Source: Batrachochytrium dendrobatidis JAM81
Lineage: Eukaryota > Chytridiomycota > Chytridiomycetes > Rhizophydiales
Length of the DNA: 64,000 nt
Direction: 5' to 3'
Assembly: GCF_000203795.2 (NCBI RefSeq)
Contig: NW_006281116.1
Coordinates: 473,468-537,467 of the forward strand
The translations under genes were made by a program, and so were the position numbers. Positions 54,567 to 64,000 of this stretch are shown here, piece after piece; position 1 is the stretch's first letter; the number at the start of each line of letters is the position of its first letter. The notes beneath the pieces were generated by a model. The model was not told the DNA's origin. It saw only the letters and a program-made list of their open reading frames with translations, and searched no databases.

Positions 54567-56460
54567 TTTCGATCGATCGAATGACAATATGTTTGTACAA
54601 CAGTTTGGTAAAACCGATTGTCCATGGATTATTATCACATGGGTCAATGCTGACCTGATTTGGGATATTCAGTGTTGTTGGAATATCAACACAACATCAA
54701 CACCAAACATCAGATCGACACTGCACGTTGATGTTGATGGATGCAACATGAATATTGAAACAATGCATCATAATGCGTACAAGTCGCAGATTGCAGTTCA
54801 AACTCAATGCAAAGTGCACATTGTTACAGTTTGGTCATGAACAAAGCGATACGCACAATGTGCAGTTCATGTCTACGACTCGACTGATTGGTAGACAACG
54901 ACCATTTGCATTGTTGAACAGTAAACTGATCAGTAAATGACCATCAAACGCATGGCTTGGTATTGACATTCAAGCAATCACCATGATTGTAATATTTGCA
55001 AGTTGTCCACAAGTTGTTCACAAACGACCATCAATTGACAATGACATGCATGTGTATGTGCATGTGCATGGTTGACTATACAATACACTACATGAACCAA
55101 TATTACTGACTGAATACAGGTCACAACTGCAAGTATTCATGTGGTAATGGACTGACATTGGTGTTGATATCCAATTGATTGACTAATCGATCATCATCAA
55201 TTGCATCAGTGATTGGTATATGCAATTGATATACACCATGTCCGAGTCTGATACATGTCGATATATGCGTGTCAATCAGCAATGCAGATTTGTGGCCATT
55301 ACAATTGAATGTGAGTCGAGTCGATCATTAAACCAACGAATCAATGATTGCAGTCTAAATGTGATGCGATTTGATGCAACATGACAATATATTGTCCAAC
55401 AGGTTCAACATATACAACACCGATATCCAACACATCACACATGTATACACTGCATATATAAGCGGCAGCAATGACCAATCCAAACCAACAGTGACAGAGT
55501 TACTCATCAACATATACTCGATCATCAGTCGAGTCTGCATATATCAACTAGTTGCAACACGTCATAATCAATGTGGATTATATTGCTCACCAATCGATCA
55601 TGACAGCTAATCAATACCAATCATGTAGTCAATACAATCACCAATATATCGATGATTGTTGACTTGCGGTTACAACTTGTCAATTGTATCCAATGTTACA
55701 GGTGATGCACATCTGATTACTGCAAATCAACAACTTGTCAATCATATCATAGTGTGTATTGCCAACGGACCATGCAATTACAAATCAATGTATACGTGAT
55801 CAACATTTGATATTTGATGGTGATGAGCCAACCATGATTGATTGTATCATGCAACTAATACAGTTGCATTGTCTGGTATTGATGATCGACCCAGTCATGC
55901 CAAACAGTAACCAATGCGTGTATATCGAGTTGGTGTTGCATGGACACATCAAGGTGTTTGATAACGAGTCCAACGTGATGATACAAACCCAATATTATAT
56001 GAATATCCAAGTTGATGAATCAAGTCGAGGTTTGCAAAGTGTCAATGTCAGGTCAATCAAACAAGTCAGTCAACCGTTATATTGTGACTAGTGATGGCAC
56101 GGTTTGAATATCAACAAGTTAGATAGTCGATAATATGGGTGATAGTGATTTGGTCAAACCGCAGCACTTGCATATCACAGAGTCGGTTTGATGTACGTGG
56201 TGTAAGCAGTATGCATAAACTCATTGATATCATGGACTATAACCAATATACACCACACATATACAGTGGTAAACACCAACGTGTGATGTATCCAGTGATC
56301 GTATACTGGTCGATTGGTGCAATATGATCATGTCACATACTATTGTATTGGTGACAAATGGTCGTATAGATGACTGAATTATCATATACAAGTCATTGGT
56401 ATTCTTGTCGCATTATGGTGCCATTACACAGTATTTCTACACAAATCACACCCTGATGCT
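54567..56460. other. Gene-poor, rich in short AT-GTCAATAC words
   Basis: A 110-codon frame at 55759-56091 starts MPTDHAITNQCIRDQHLIFDG; it has balanced composition but no domain, and is listed only as a weak candidate. Near 56312-56335 the dispersed motif GATTGGTGCAATATGATCA appears in inverted orientation with its neighbour GATCGTATACTGGTC. Confidence 0.4.
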
Positions 56461-56680
56461 ACGCTTCCAATTTCAATAAGCAATTATATAAAGGAAGAGT
56501 CCTTCAAAGTCATTTGAACATTGATAACAAATCAACACCAACCCTGATAGTAGCACAAATCCCTTAGGACGGTCATCCAAGAAATATGCTTTTAATATCA
56601 TTTATTCAATAATGGATATAAATATAGTTCAAAAACTGGCTCGTTGAATGACATTACAACTTGCTCAACCAACCACCAAA
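56460..56680 (+). promoter_or_regulatory. Promoter shared with the gene ending at 42444
   Basis: It contains AAATCAACACCAACCCTGATA, CCCTTAGGACGGTCATCCAAG, ATATGCTTTTAATATCATTT, GGATATAAATATAG near 56614-56627 and TTGAATGACATTACAACTTG. This is nearly identical, reversed, to 43380-43580, and related to the modules at 4600 and 7100. The TATA box is about 60 bases before the chosen ATG. Confidence 0.55.
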
Positions 56681-57388
56681 ATGAAACTATCAATTGCCGT
56701 ACTGTCATCGATGTTGGCTGTCTGCTCAGTCACAGTTGCCAATCCAGTTGATCCCAGTTCGACCATGAGTGCTAAAGTCAGCACTGCGACAGTTCCTCCC
56801 AGTGCAACTGAAACTGCAAGTGCTAAAGCTAGCATCTTGAACACTTTTACTAGGTTTGATTATCCGAAAAAATTAAAATCATATAATGAGTTTGGCAAGT
56901 ATTGCTATTCAATTGGCTTGGAGGGAGTATTCATGATCGAAGAACACGCAACACTTTCAGTTAAAATCGACAAAATAGAGAAAGATATTCACAATGTAGA
57001 TGCTCGGATCAAGGCTCAAAAAAACTTGCTGTATAATCTGGAGCAAGATTTTGACTTTTTAAATAGAGCCTCGGGTCAAGGATCAGTAGACCTCGACCTT
57101 GAAACTAATATTAGAACCCAGCGTGAGTTTCTTGATGAACTCCAAGAGATTCTCCAAAAAATTATTGATGGGTATCGGATTAGGCTTAAAAAAGATTCAG
57201 AGCAAGAATTGGAGCTTAAACATTACTTTGAGCATCACCATAAGTTTGAGGTGACAGATTCTGACGATAATATAAACCTGGAATCGTATCACTCGTACAA
57301 GAGTTGTTTTGACTTTTTCTACAGTTACTTTTCAAGTGTATTTTCACGGTTTGAGCAGGATGCTCAGCAGCAAGCTTCACAACCATAG
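56681..57388 (+). CDS. Secreted coiled-coil protein
   Basis: 235 residues. The signal peptide MKLSIAVLSSMLAVCSVTVAN is followed by a Thr/Ser/Ala linker and a long charged helical region (SVKIDKIEKDIHNVDARIKAQKNLLYNLEQDF..., with heptad-like Leu/Ile) typical of a coiled coil. The tail is aromatic and acidic (CFDFFYSYFSSVFSRFEQDAQQQASQP). An in-frame ATG at 56648 exists but is only about 22 bases past the TATA box, so 56681 is preferred. The signal peptide and promoter tie it to the frameshifted gene at 42444, and more distantly to 3716 and 6419. This is the one clearly intact member of the TATA/GCTTTTAAT promoter group besides 3716. The function is unknown. Confidence 0.75.
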   Translation: MKLSIAVLSSMLAVCSVTVANPVDPSSTMSAKVSTATVPPSATETASAKASILNTFTRFDYPKKLKSYNEFGKYCYSIGLEGVFMIEEHATLSVKIDKIEKDIHNVDARIKAQKNLLYNLEQDFDFLNRASGQGSVDLDLETNIRTQREFLDELQEILQKIIDGYRIRLKKDSEQELELKHYFEHHHKFEVTDSDDNINLESYHSYKSCFDFFYSYFSSVFSRFEQDAQQQASQP

Positions 57389-58588
57389 ACCCGTCACAAT
57401 GTTGGAGTTGAGTGAACCACAGTCCCATCCAGTATATGTTGTAATGCAGCGTGTATTGCATGGTGGTTTAATTGTCATGTGCCATGCATCCAATGTCATT
57501 CATTCAATAAACATCGTGTATTGCCAAACAATAGTGTATTATACTAATGGTTTGATCATATTGCACCAATCAACTACTATGTGCTGTCATGACTGATCAT
57601 TCGGTGTGCTACACATATTGAATGCATGCAACTCCATGACTGTCAATACTTGTTGTTGAAATGGGTTCAGATCACCATTAGCTCACTCACTCGTTGCACC
57701 GATGCGATTGCATGATCAACTTGACACCAACCAAACCACACTCGAATATATATGTTCCAGTCATGTGCATGGTGTATTGATTGTCAACTCACAATGTCAA
57801 CTCCAACACATTCCATCATGATTATGGTCACATCACACCATGCTGATGTATGTCGATCGGTATCACATTGCAACCAGTTATCATTCAATGACTGCAATGC
57901 AATACCGTGCATGTATTGTGACTGATACGTTGTGCACCATCAGCAAGTGTGCAACTGTCACTTGATATATCGACTCTGATATGCAACAACATGCTGTGTT
58001 TACCATGATCAGGTTTTTGATCAATATCGGACTCACAATACATGATTTGACATGTTGGATCGTGTGGATGTGTCATGGACTGCAATTTAGTTGCAGACAC
58101 ACATATGTTTGACATTGACTGATGCATACTGTGCAATGACTGATCAGTGCGAGTGTAATCACACACTTGGTGGTATTGTGCATTATGGTTGTTTGACAAT
58201 GGATGAATGCTGGATTAGTCGGTTATATGCAACCCATCTGAATCGACCTATTTGAACAATCACTCGATGTAACTGACAACAATGTGTATACATGGCTGTT
58301 GGATCAATCGAATTTGTGCTGGTACTGCCATACATGAGTTGGTCAACAAACTTGTAGCACTGCCAAAATACACTCGTATGGTTTGCTTGCATGAGATAAT
58401 CTTGTGGTTTAACACCCAAGTTTATTTTACAGTCGTATTCACGTAAAATCAAATACTTTTCTGTATTGATCTTGTAATGATTGTCTTGGAATAAACAATC
58501 GTTACATATTCATTGTTTTTGTTGTTGGAAATGGATTATTTGTTTTATTGAAGTTACAAGTTGTTTGGTGTCTGGTGTCTGGAATGGC
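57389..58588. other. Intergenic; no gene seen
   Basis: The first 200 bases resemble 46600-46830. The remainder has minus-strand frames at 57885-58199 and 58183-58452 without recognisable features. No RNA gene is found. Confidence 0.45.
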
Positions 58589-59350
58589 TCAGCACACACA
58601 GTCATTCCAAACACCAAAGTAATTGTCAGCAGGGTTCAAGAATGGACAGTATGATGCTGTATAGTGTAGCTCCAAACATTGCGCTGTTTGTTGAATGGTT
58701 GGTAAACCATGTCTAATTAGAGTTGTTTTGTGGAATGGAATGTTGTCTAGAATAAAGTGACCGTTTGGGACCGTTTGGGAATGTTGCATGTCATTGTTTA
58801 ACAAGTTAATATTACAGCATTCACTGCTGCCTTGATCAATCTCCAAACACATTGATCGTCATATGAAACACACACTATTAGACTATAGTTTTGAACTGAA
58901 ATGTTGTTTTTGGACTGTACTCTTTCACATCTGTTTGTATAGCCATACATTGTACAATCACCAAGTTTAAACCCCAACTCGTCCATTGCAATCCAAATAT
59001 TTGATTCTATTGTGCGAATGTTTTCAATACTTGACAAACTCATCCATGCCAATTCATCAGTCGCTTACAAGAGTGAGCTTTATGTATGTGTTGTTTCATT
59101 CCAAGATGCTTGAAATAGTTGGCTGACAAATGTGTGCCTGGTAAAAGTCCATTCGAGCACTACCAACATCACTTTGTCCGAGTGTTGGTGACTTTACGAG
59201 GTTGTCACATATCCACTTTTCAATGTCTTGTTCGAGTCCAGACTCTGATAATGACAAATCTACAGTGTAAAGAGTGTAAAGAGTGGAAACACTAACACTT
59301 TTAGTCAAGTTCAGAATATCTTGACTACAAACTGAAACCCAAGACTTTGG
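58589..59350 (-). pseudogene. Decayed IS630/Tc1-mariner-like DDE transposase
   Basis: Reading leftward: a helix-turn-helix-like part at 59350-59096 (MDFYQAHICQPTISSILE), then IWIAMDELGFKLGDCTMYGYTNRCE near 58990-58930 with the first catalytic Asp-Glu pair, NYSLIVCVS, then FILDNIPFHKT near 58765 (second Asp) and SYCPFLNPADNYFGVW near 58630 (third block, Asp in place of Glu). The frames are broken at several points. Such enzymes cut and paste elements at TA dinucleotides. Scraps of the same family are at 1799, 44520 and 47335. No terminal repeats were identified. Confidence 0.65.
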
Positions 59351-62240
59351 CATGACAGAATTTCAAACAACAGCAATGAAATGACCCATAACTATACAGC
59401 ATAACGTCTGTGACAAGAACAATTGTTTTACCACTCGACATAGTTGTTTTGGTTCCAGAACTAAAAGATATGATGGTTATGGTTGAACAAGTGACTAGAT
59501 CTGTCAAATATCACAGATTTGAACACTTATAGTCGAAGCTCTCATCTTCAGAGTTTAATCAGCTTGACTTTGTATTTCTGACGTTGATAGTTTGTTGTAT
59601 AACAACTTGATACAACAATAACATATCAGAGCTTACTCGACCAACCAACGCACACTGGAGTGTACAACCAACCATTGTGTAGTGGCATTCAGGTCATGTC
59701 TTTTACCACAGTCACCTCAATAACTGGTCAAGGTTTCAAATCCCACAGTGTTTGATATACACCAATACCCAACACTCTGTTGAACCATGCTACTGTGAAT
59801 TTTGCAAAGCGTTTAGAACGCCATGTGGAATGGAAACTAGACTTCAATTTCCATCAATATCAAAACACCAATCGACAATTTGGAACCACTTTCAACGTCG
59901 GTTTGACACATTGTTTACAAATGCAATATCGCAAATTGTACAAGAACATACGCAGTTTGTTGACATGTTCCATGCGATTTCAGACCACAACTACCAACAG
60001 TTGATAACCTAATAGCAAATACACATTATGAGCAACAAGACCATTGACACACATACATTGGAATTATGAACAAGATGCTTATAGATATTGAAAACACCAA
60101 GAAACAACTAGATGAACTCGATACTCGACAATCACCACATACATTCAGTGTTGCACCAATTTGTTGATTCCAACATCACGACATAATGTTGGACAATACA
60201 GCATGTCAATGGTGCATCAATGACACATGAACAGACGCTAAACATCAGTCAATATACATGTCAAAATACACCACAATTAGTCGAGTTTCAAATGGTCACA
60301 TACAACACATTCAACACGAATTATAAATGTCTGCAAACCGTGCATATGCATGCTCAATCGATGGTGATATACCATATACACAATCAGTTTAAATATGGCT
60401 GGGAAATAACTAGTATTGGCCAAGTTATACATGTTCAAAGTGGACCATTTGCATCATCACAATCGCGTACTAAATGGTCAATTTCACAACCAATACTCAA
60501 GCCTGTGCTGATATGGTGACATGACAATACTTGTATACACTTGGTATTGTATCATGTACAATTTCAATGCAATCCATGCATGTTTGATAACACAATAATT
60601 GAATAGCTGACGTTTTGTAGGTTGGATATTATAGTCGATGTTTGGCGTGTCAATAACTCGGTCTACAGTGGTCGTACAATGTCGAAATCAACTGCAATGT
60701 ATGGCACACATATAGTCATGTATTGTGTATATGATTACGTCGTCATTGGGGCAGTATATCAATGTGTATCATGACCACTAAATGCATGTCCGAAGGTGTC
60801 GTTTTGACGTGTTTGATGTCGTATATCGTCGTCAATAGTGACACTAGTTGCATGAAACTGCTACAGTATATGCACATGGCATTGGTATGTACAATGCATG
60901 CATGTGTTGACATGCGATACATGTAAAAAATACAACTTGCACATAGCACGAATATTTGACATGAAACTGGAAATGCGTGTATCTCGATGAATAATGACAC
61001 TACATGCATGCGATTGATACTGGACATGTATGTATATACATACTATATATTGGACATGCATCATGGCATGTTGTCAACTAAACTAACAACATGTTATAGT
61101 CACGACTGTCGACCGAATTGGACACGTCGGTATACACTCAAAACACGACTTATTGCGCTGTGGTTTGGACTGTATACATATCATGTATATATATTACAAT
61201 GGTCAATATATCAATACGATAGCATCAATATTGACAAAGTTGGATATATTGTCCGAATATCAGACATGGTATCCTGTCCGAATGTCCGGATAATATCAGA
61301 CACGAGTGGTTAGTATGACGTTTGGAGTGTCCGAATGCGGATATATTAATGCAGCGGTCAATTATGGTGATGATCAGCATACGTATGCATTGGATTACGG
61401 CTCAATTGCCGGGTTTTTTTTGTACGAATATTGGGTGGTGATGCAAATGCAGCCATATGCCTATACAGTACTGCATTGGTTGACTCGATGACATGTATAT
61501 ACACATTACAATATGGTAACAATATGGTAACAATACAGAGTTACAATGGCTGTTGTATAGGGTCAAAATAAACGGTTGAATAGTATTGAAATACGACACA
61601 AAATCATGCAAAAAAACAACGCATTGTGGGGTAATGATACACTCATGATACACTCATGATACACTGTATGATGGTGGTCGGATCACTGTGATATTGGACA
61701 GTAACATGCATACATGTTGTATACACAACCAGTTGAAATATGGATACAATCCGAGTGTTACTGATGGGACTACAAATGATTGCAATAAAATTGTAATGAT
61801 CAAGCGTAATTGAACATGTACAAAACGCACGTCCCACACATGGACAACACACTGCAATTCAATGGCACAGTACATGATGACGATGCAAGCGATATGTAAG
61901 TATATGTATATGGATATGGAGGTACGATGATTGCGGATACAATGGTGTACAGATCAACAGTGAATGGAGCACAAACAACAATGGAGCATGGACATTATAA
62001 TGCGTACAAAAAGATGATCACTACAGCAACACACACTAGATACAGTTTTGATGACAGGATGGTAATACAGCAATCAAACCGGCAGTATGCGATACAGTAT
62101 AACGTATAGCATTGTATAAAGTGATGATGAATGGCCATTGATTGATATTAGTGACGAATACAGACTGGAATGTATGGTCATGGCACGACGATAATTGACA
62201 TGTAAAACGGCCAAGTAATATTAAATTGCCGAGACGTTAC
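59351..62240. other. Gene-poor right arm, part 1
   Basis: Frames at 59752-60012, 60220-60519, 60987-61313 and 61927-62109 are short, overlap other frames and show no domain. GTCCGAATAT, GTCCGAATGTCCGG and GTGTCCGAATGCGG recur near 61250-61345, a TGTCCGA word that also fills the last 100 bases of the window. Confidence 0.4.
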
Positions 62241-62247
62241 CAAAGCA

Positions 62248-62433
62248 ATGTTTTTCAACAAACCATTTGGCATAATCAGAAAAATAACGAGACTTAAACA
62301 GGGTCATTTATTCAGTGTGGAAGGATCCAAGAACCGGATATCTGTGAGAGCACAACCCGATGAAATAACTCGGCGGGCAGAACAGATCGGTGCAGCACAC
62401 ATTGATAGGCTTTTGATAGCTAGCCAATTGTAA
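62248..62433 (+). CDS. Possible small protein, 61 residues, unknown
   Basis: An ATG-started frame encodes MFFNKPFGIIRKITRLKQGH and ends HIDRLLIASQL. It is basic, with a codon mix richer in GC than the surroundings. No family, no signal peptide and no neighbouring gene were found. It could equally be chance or a remnant. Confidence 0.2.
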   Translation: MFFNKPFGIIRKITRLKQGHLFSVEGSKNRISVRAQPDEITRRAEQIGAAHIDRLLIASQL

Positions 62434-63050
62434 TTATCACTTGGAACGTCCCCGCCGTATTTGTTGATATGGAGGGAGCAGCGTTTGTCGGAGCAATCCG
62501 TCGGGTAATTATTAATTGGTGCTCATTGATGGGTTAGCACTATGTGGTTTTTGGTTTCCACCCCGAAGCTATGCACAATGGTAGATTTGGGTGACTCGGA
62601 TATACAATAATGGCTAAATTATAGTGATGATAATGGCACTACTGACAGCGATGACAGTATTCGGCACGACCATATCTGTTACTATAATGCTTTTTGATAT
62701 GAATCAGCAGTTTTTTGAACGGCATATTGGGCCCGACAGGGTGATTTGATGACCTACACAACCGAGATTAGCACGGAATGCGTGAAGCAAAACCGAATTG
62801 ATTAGGAAGTGTACAGAACCAGATGAACCAATGGCTTGAAAAAGCAAATGTTGATGTTTAGGATGTGATGTGGTTGCAATATTTTGATTTTTGATTTTTT
62901 GATCTTGATTTGGATATGCAATTACTACAATGTGGATACCGTGAATGTGTATTGAACAGTTGGACAAGATGGATTGGGACAACTAGCGAGGTTTAAATCT
63001 TAGTAGTACCAATTATTATATATGGAGTAATGATTTGACTGGGCCAATTT
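62434..63050. other. Gene-poor right arm, part 2
   Basis: No supportable gene; the only longer frame (62704-62982, minus) shows no domain. Local GC is higher near 62440-62510 (GGAACGTCCCCGCCGTATTTG) than in the rest of the window. Confidence 0.4.
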
Positions 63051-63190
63051 GGATTTAGATTAGATTTGTGGATTTTGAATTTTCGGATTTTCGGATTCGG
63101 ATTCATAATTTTAAATTGAATTTGATTTGGATTTGGATTGTATTTGGATTGGGTTTAAATTTGATTCTAATTGAATTTGATTCAATACCA
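63050..63190. repeat. Low-complexity GATTTGGATT array
   Basis: About 140 bases made of variants of GATTTGGATT, GAATTTGATT and TTCGGATTTTCGGATTCGGA. It is a degenerate purine/thymine-rich simple repeat, typical of slippage-prone intergenic or subtelomeric DNA. Confidence 0.7.
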
Positions 63191-63530
63191 AATAGCTTGG
63201 TACAATGATTACAGTGCACACCATATATGATGATTACCGCGAAAAATACCAGCGCAATTGTTTCAAACCAGTGGGTTCCATGTAGGAACCAACCGATTCA
63301 ACTGAACACTACACAAATGGGGTAAACACATGGTAGACACATGACGAATAAACATTAATGTAAGCGATTTTGAGTGATTGGAACAAAAGGTGATGTGCAC
63401 GACGTAAACAAGACGGCAAAGCAACACAAGAACCGTGATGATCAAGGGGAAAATGGTATTCGAAACACAATGTTGGGGTTGATATGTTGAACGAGGGACT
63501 GCGACAGTGGAGTATTGTCATTTGATGACA

Positions 63531-63776
63531 AATGTCCACTTGGGAATGATACAATTGGGTATTGTTTCCACAAACGGGCAAGCCAAACATGGTAACATAA
63601 TATGGTAACATGGTTGGTGAGTTGCGTTTGGAATGGACGGCGTTGTTGTACTTGGTACAGTGACACAATGTCCACTTGGGAATGATACAATTGGGTATCG
63701 TTTCCTCAGACGCGGCAAGCCAAACATGGTAACATAATATGGTACATGATTGGTGAGTTGGGTTTGGAATGGACCC
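63531..63776. repeat. Tandem duplication, period about 136 bp
   Basis: AATGTCCACTTGGGAATGAT at 63531 and 63667 opens two copies. Each continues with ACAATTGGGTATYGTTTCC, GGCAAGCCAAACATGGTAAC, ATAATATGGTA and GGTGAGTTG-GTTTGGAATGG. The copies differ by a few substitutions and small indels. Overlapping minus-strand frames here merely echo the repeat. Confidence 0.8.
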
Positions 63777-64000
63777 CACTTGATGTGGGAGTCTGACCAT
63801 GCCATGGCATGTGCATTATTGCATATAACATGGTATGGTACCGGTTTCGTCACCGGGGACTTGGTCAGATAATGACCGAGACCAAACAGACGCCGTACCG
63901 CGAGGTATGTGTCGAGGGGGAGTGGGATGGATGGGGAAGTGGGAAATGTCCGAGGATGATGTCCAAAGACACGGTGTCCAAGGACCATGTCCGAAAGACA
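63777..64000. other. GC-richer window end with TGTCCGAGGA-like words
   Basis: GTACCGGTTTCGTCACCGGGG, GCCGTACCGCGAGG and a series of GTCCGAGG, GTCCAAAG, GTCCAAGG and GTCCGAAAG words. The composition differs from the rest and suggests the start of another repeat class running off the right edge. No gene. Confidence 0.45.

Noticed and set aside
55759..56091. 110-codon frame as a gene
   Set aside because: No signal peptide, domain, paralogue or promoter module was found; the AT-rich context makes a chance frame plausible.
63518..63988. Minus-strand frames of 60-163 codons at the right edge
   Set aside because: They overlap each other and simply translate the 136-bp tandem repeat; no domain or start context was seen.

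Overview
The window looks like nuclear DNA of a chytrid fungus, most likely Batrachochytrium (B. dendrobatidis or B. salamandrivorans). This is inferred from AT-rich DNA, short GT-AG introns of about 60-120 nt, several Crinkler (CRN) effector loci, a pepsin-type aspartyl protease with a degraded duplicate, and a family of small secreted coiled-coil proteins. No sequence search was run, so the species is not proven.

Layout. 0-2.4 kb is conserved core: the 3' end of a dephospho-CoA kinase gene, an NDUFAF3-type complex I assembly factor, and tRNA-Arg(ACG). 2.6-9.1 kb is an effector-like cluster: a broken aspartyl protease 3' end, then three genes for secreted proteins embedded in duplicated flanks. 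9.9-13.2 kb is one multi-exon gene with an armadillo-like helical N-terminus and a DUF4246 C-terminus. 13.7-33.1 kb is CRN territory: two decayed head-to-head CRN genes, then two almost identical 3.8-3.9 kb direct repeats (16.6-20.5 and 28.0-31.9 kb), each standing just upstream of a CRN gene. The two CRN genes share the end of their N-terminal header but carry different C-terminal parts (P-loop ATPase plus PD-(D/E)xK nuclease, and HNH nuclease). 23.8-28.0 kb is gene-poor.

33.5-35.5 kb is a 2-kb unit with 29-bp inverted ends that holds two pieces of an ABCA transporter gene in opposite orientations. A gene with ubiquitin-like and SAM-like regions follows. 37.8-39.0 kb holds an integrase-type mobile element; a decayed copy lies at 49.3-50.1 kb. 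39.9-43.4 kb repeats the arrangement seen at 2.6-4.6 kb: an aspartyl protease, here complete but with altered catalytic motifs, followed by a minus-strand secreted coiled-coil gene. 45.6-48.9 kb has two more secreted-protein genes, the second a duplicate of the one at 8.3 kb. 51.7-53.4 kb is a third substantial CRN gene. 56.7 kb is another secreted protein. From 57.4 kb to the right edge there is only a decayed IS630/Tc1-like transposase, low-complexity sequence and short tandem repeats, as expected of a subtelomere-like region.

Together the accessory part reads as a fast-evolving effector compartment. Gene families are spread as blocks with their promoters, and mobile elements lie in or next to most blocks. 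All five CRN loci carry at least one visible lesion in this assembly, so the intact source genes are probably elsewhere in the genome.
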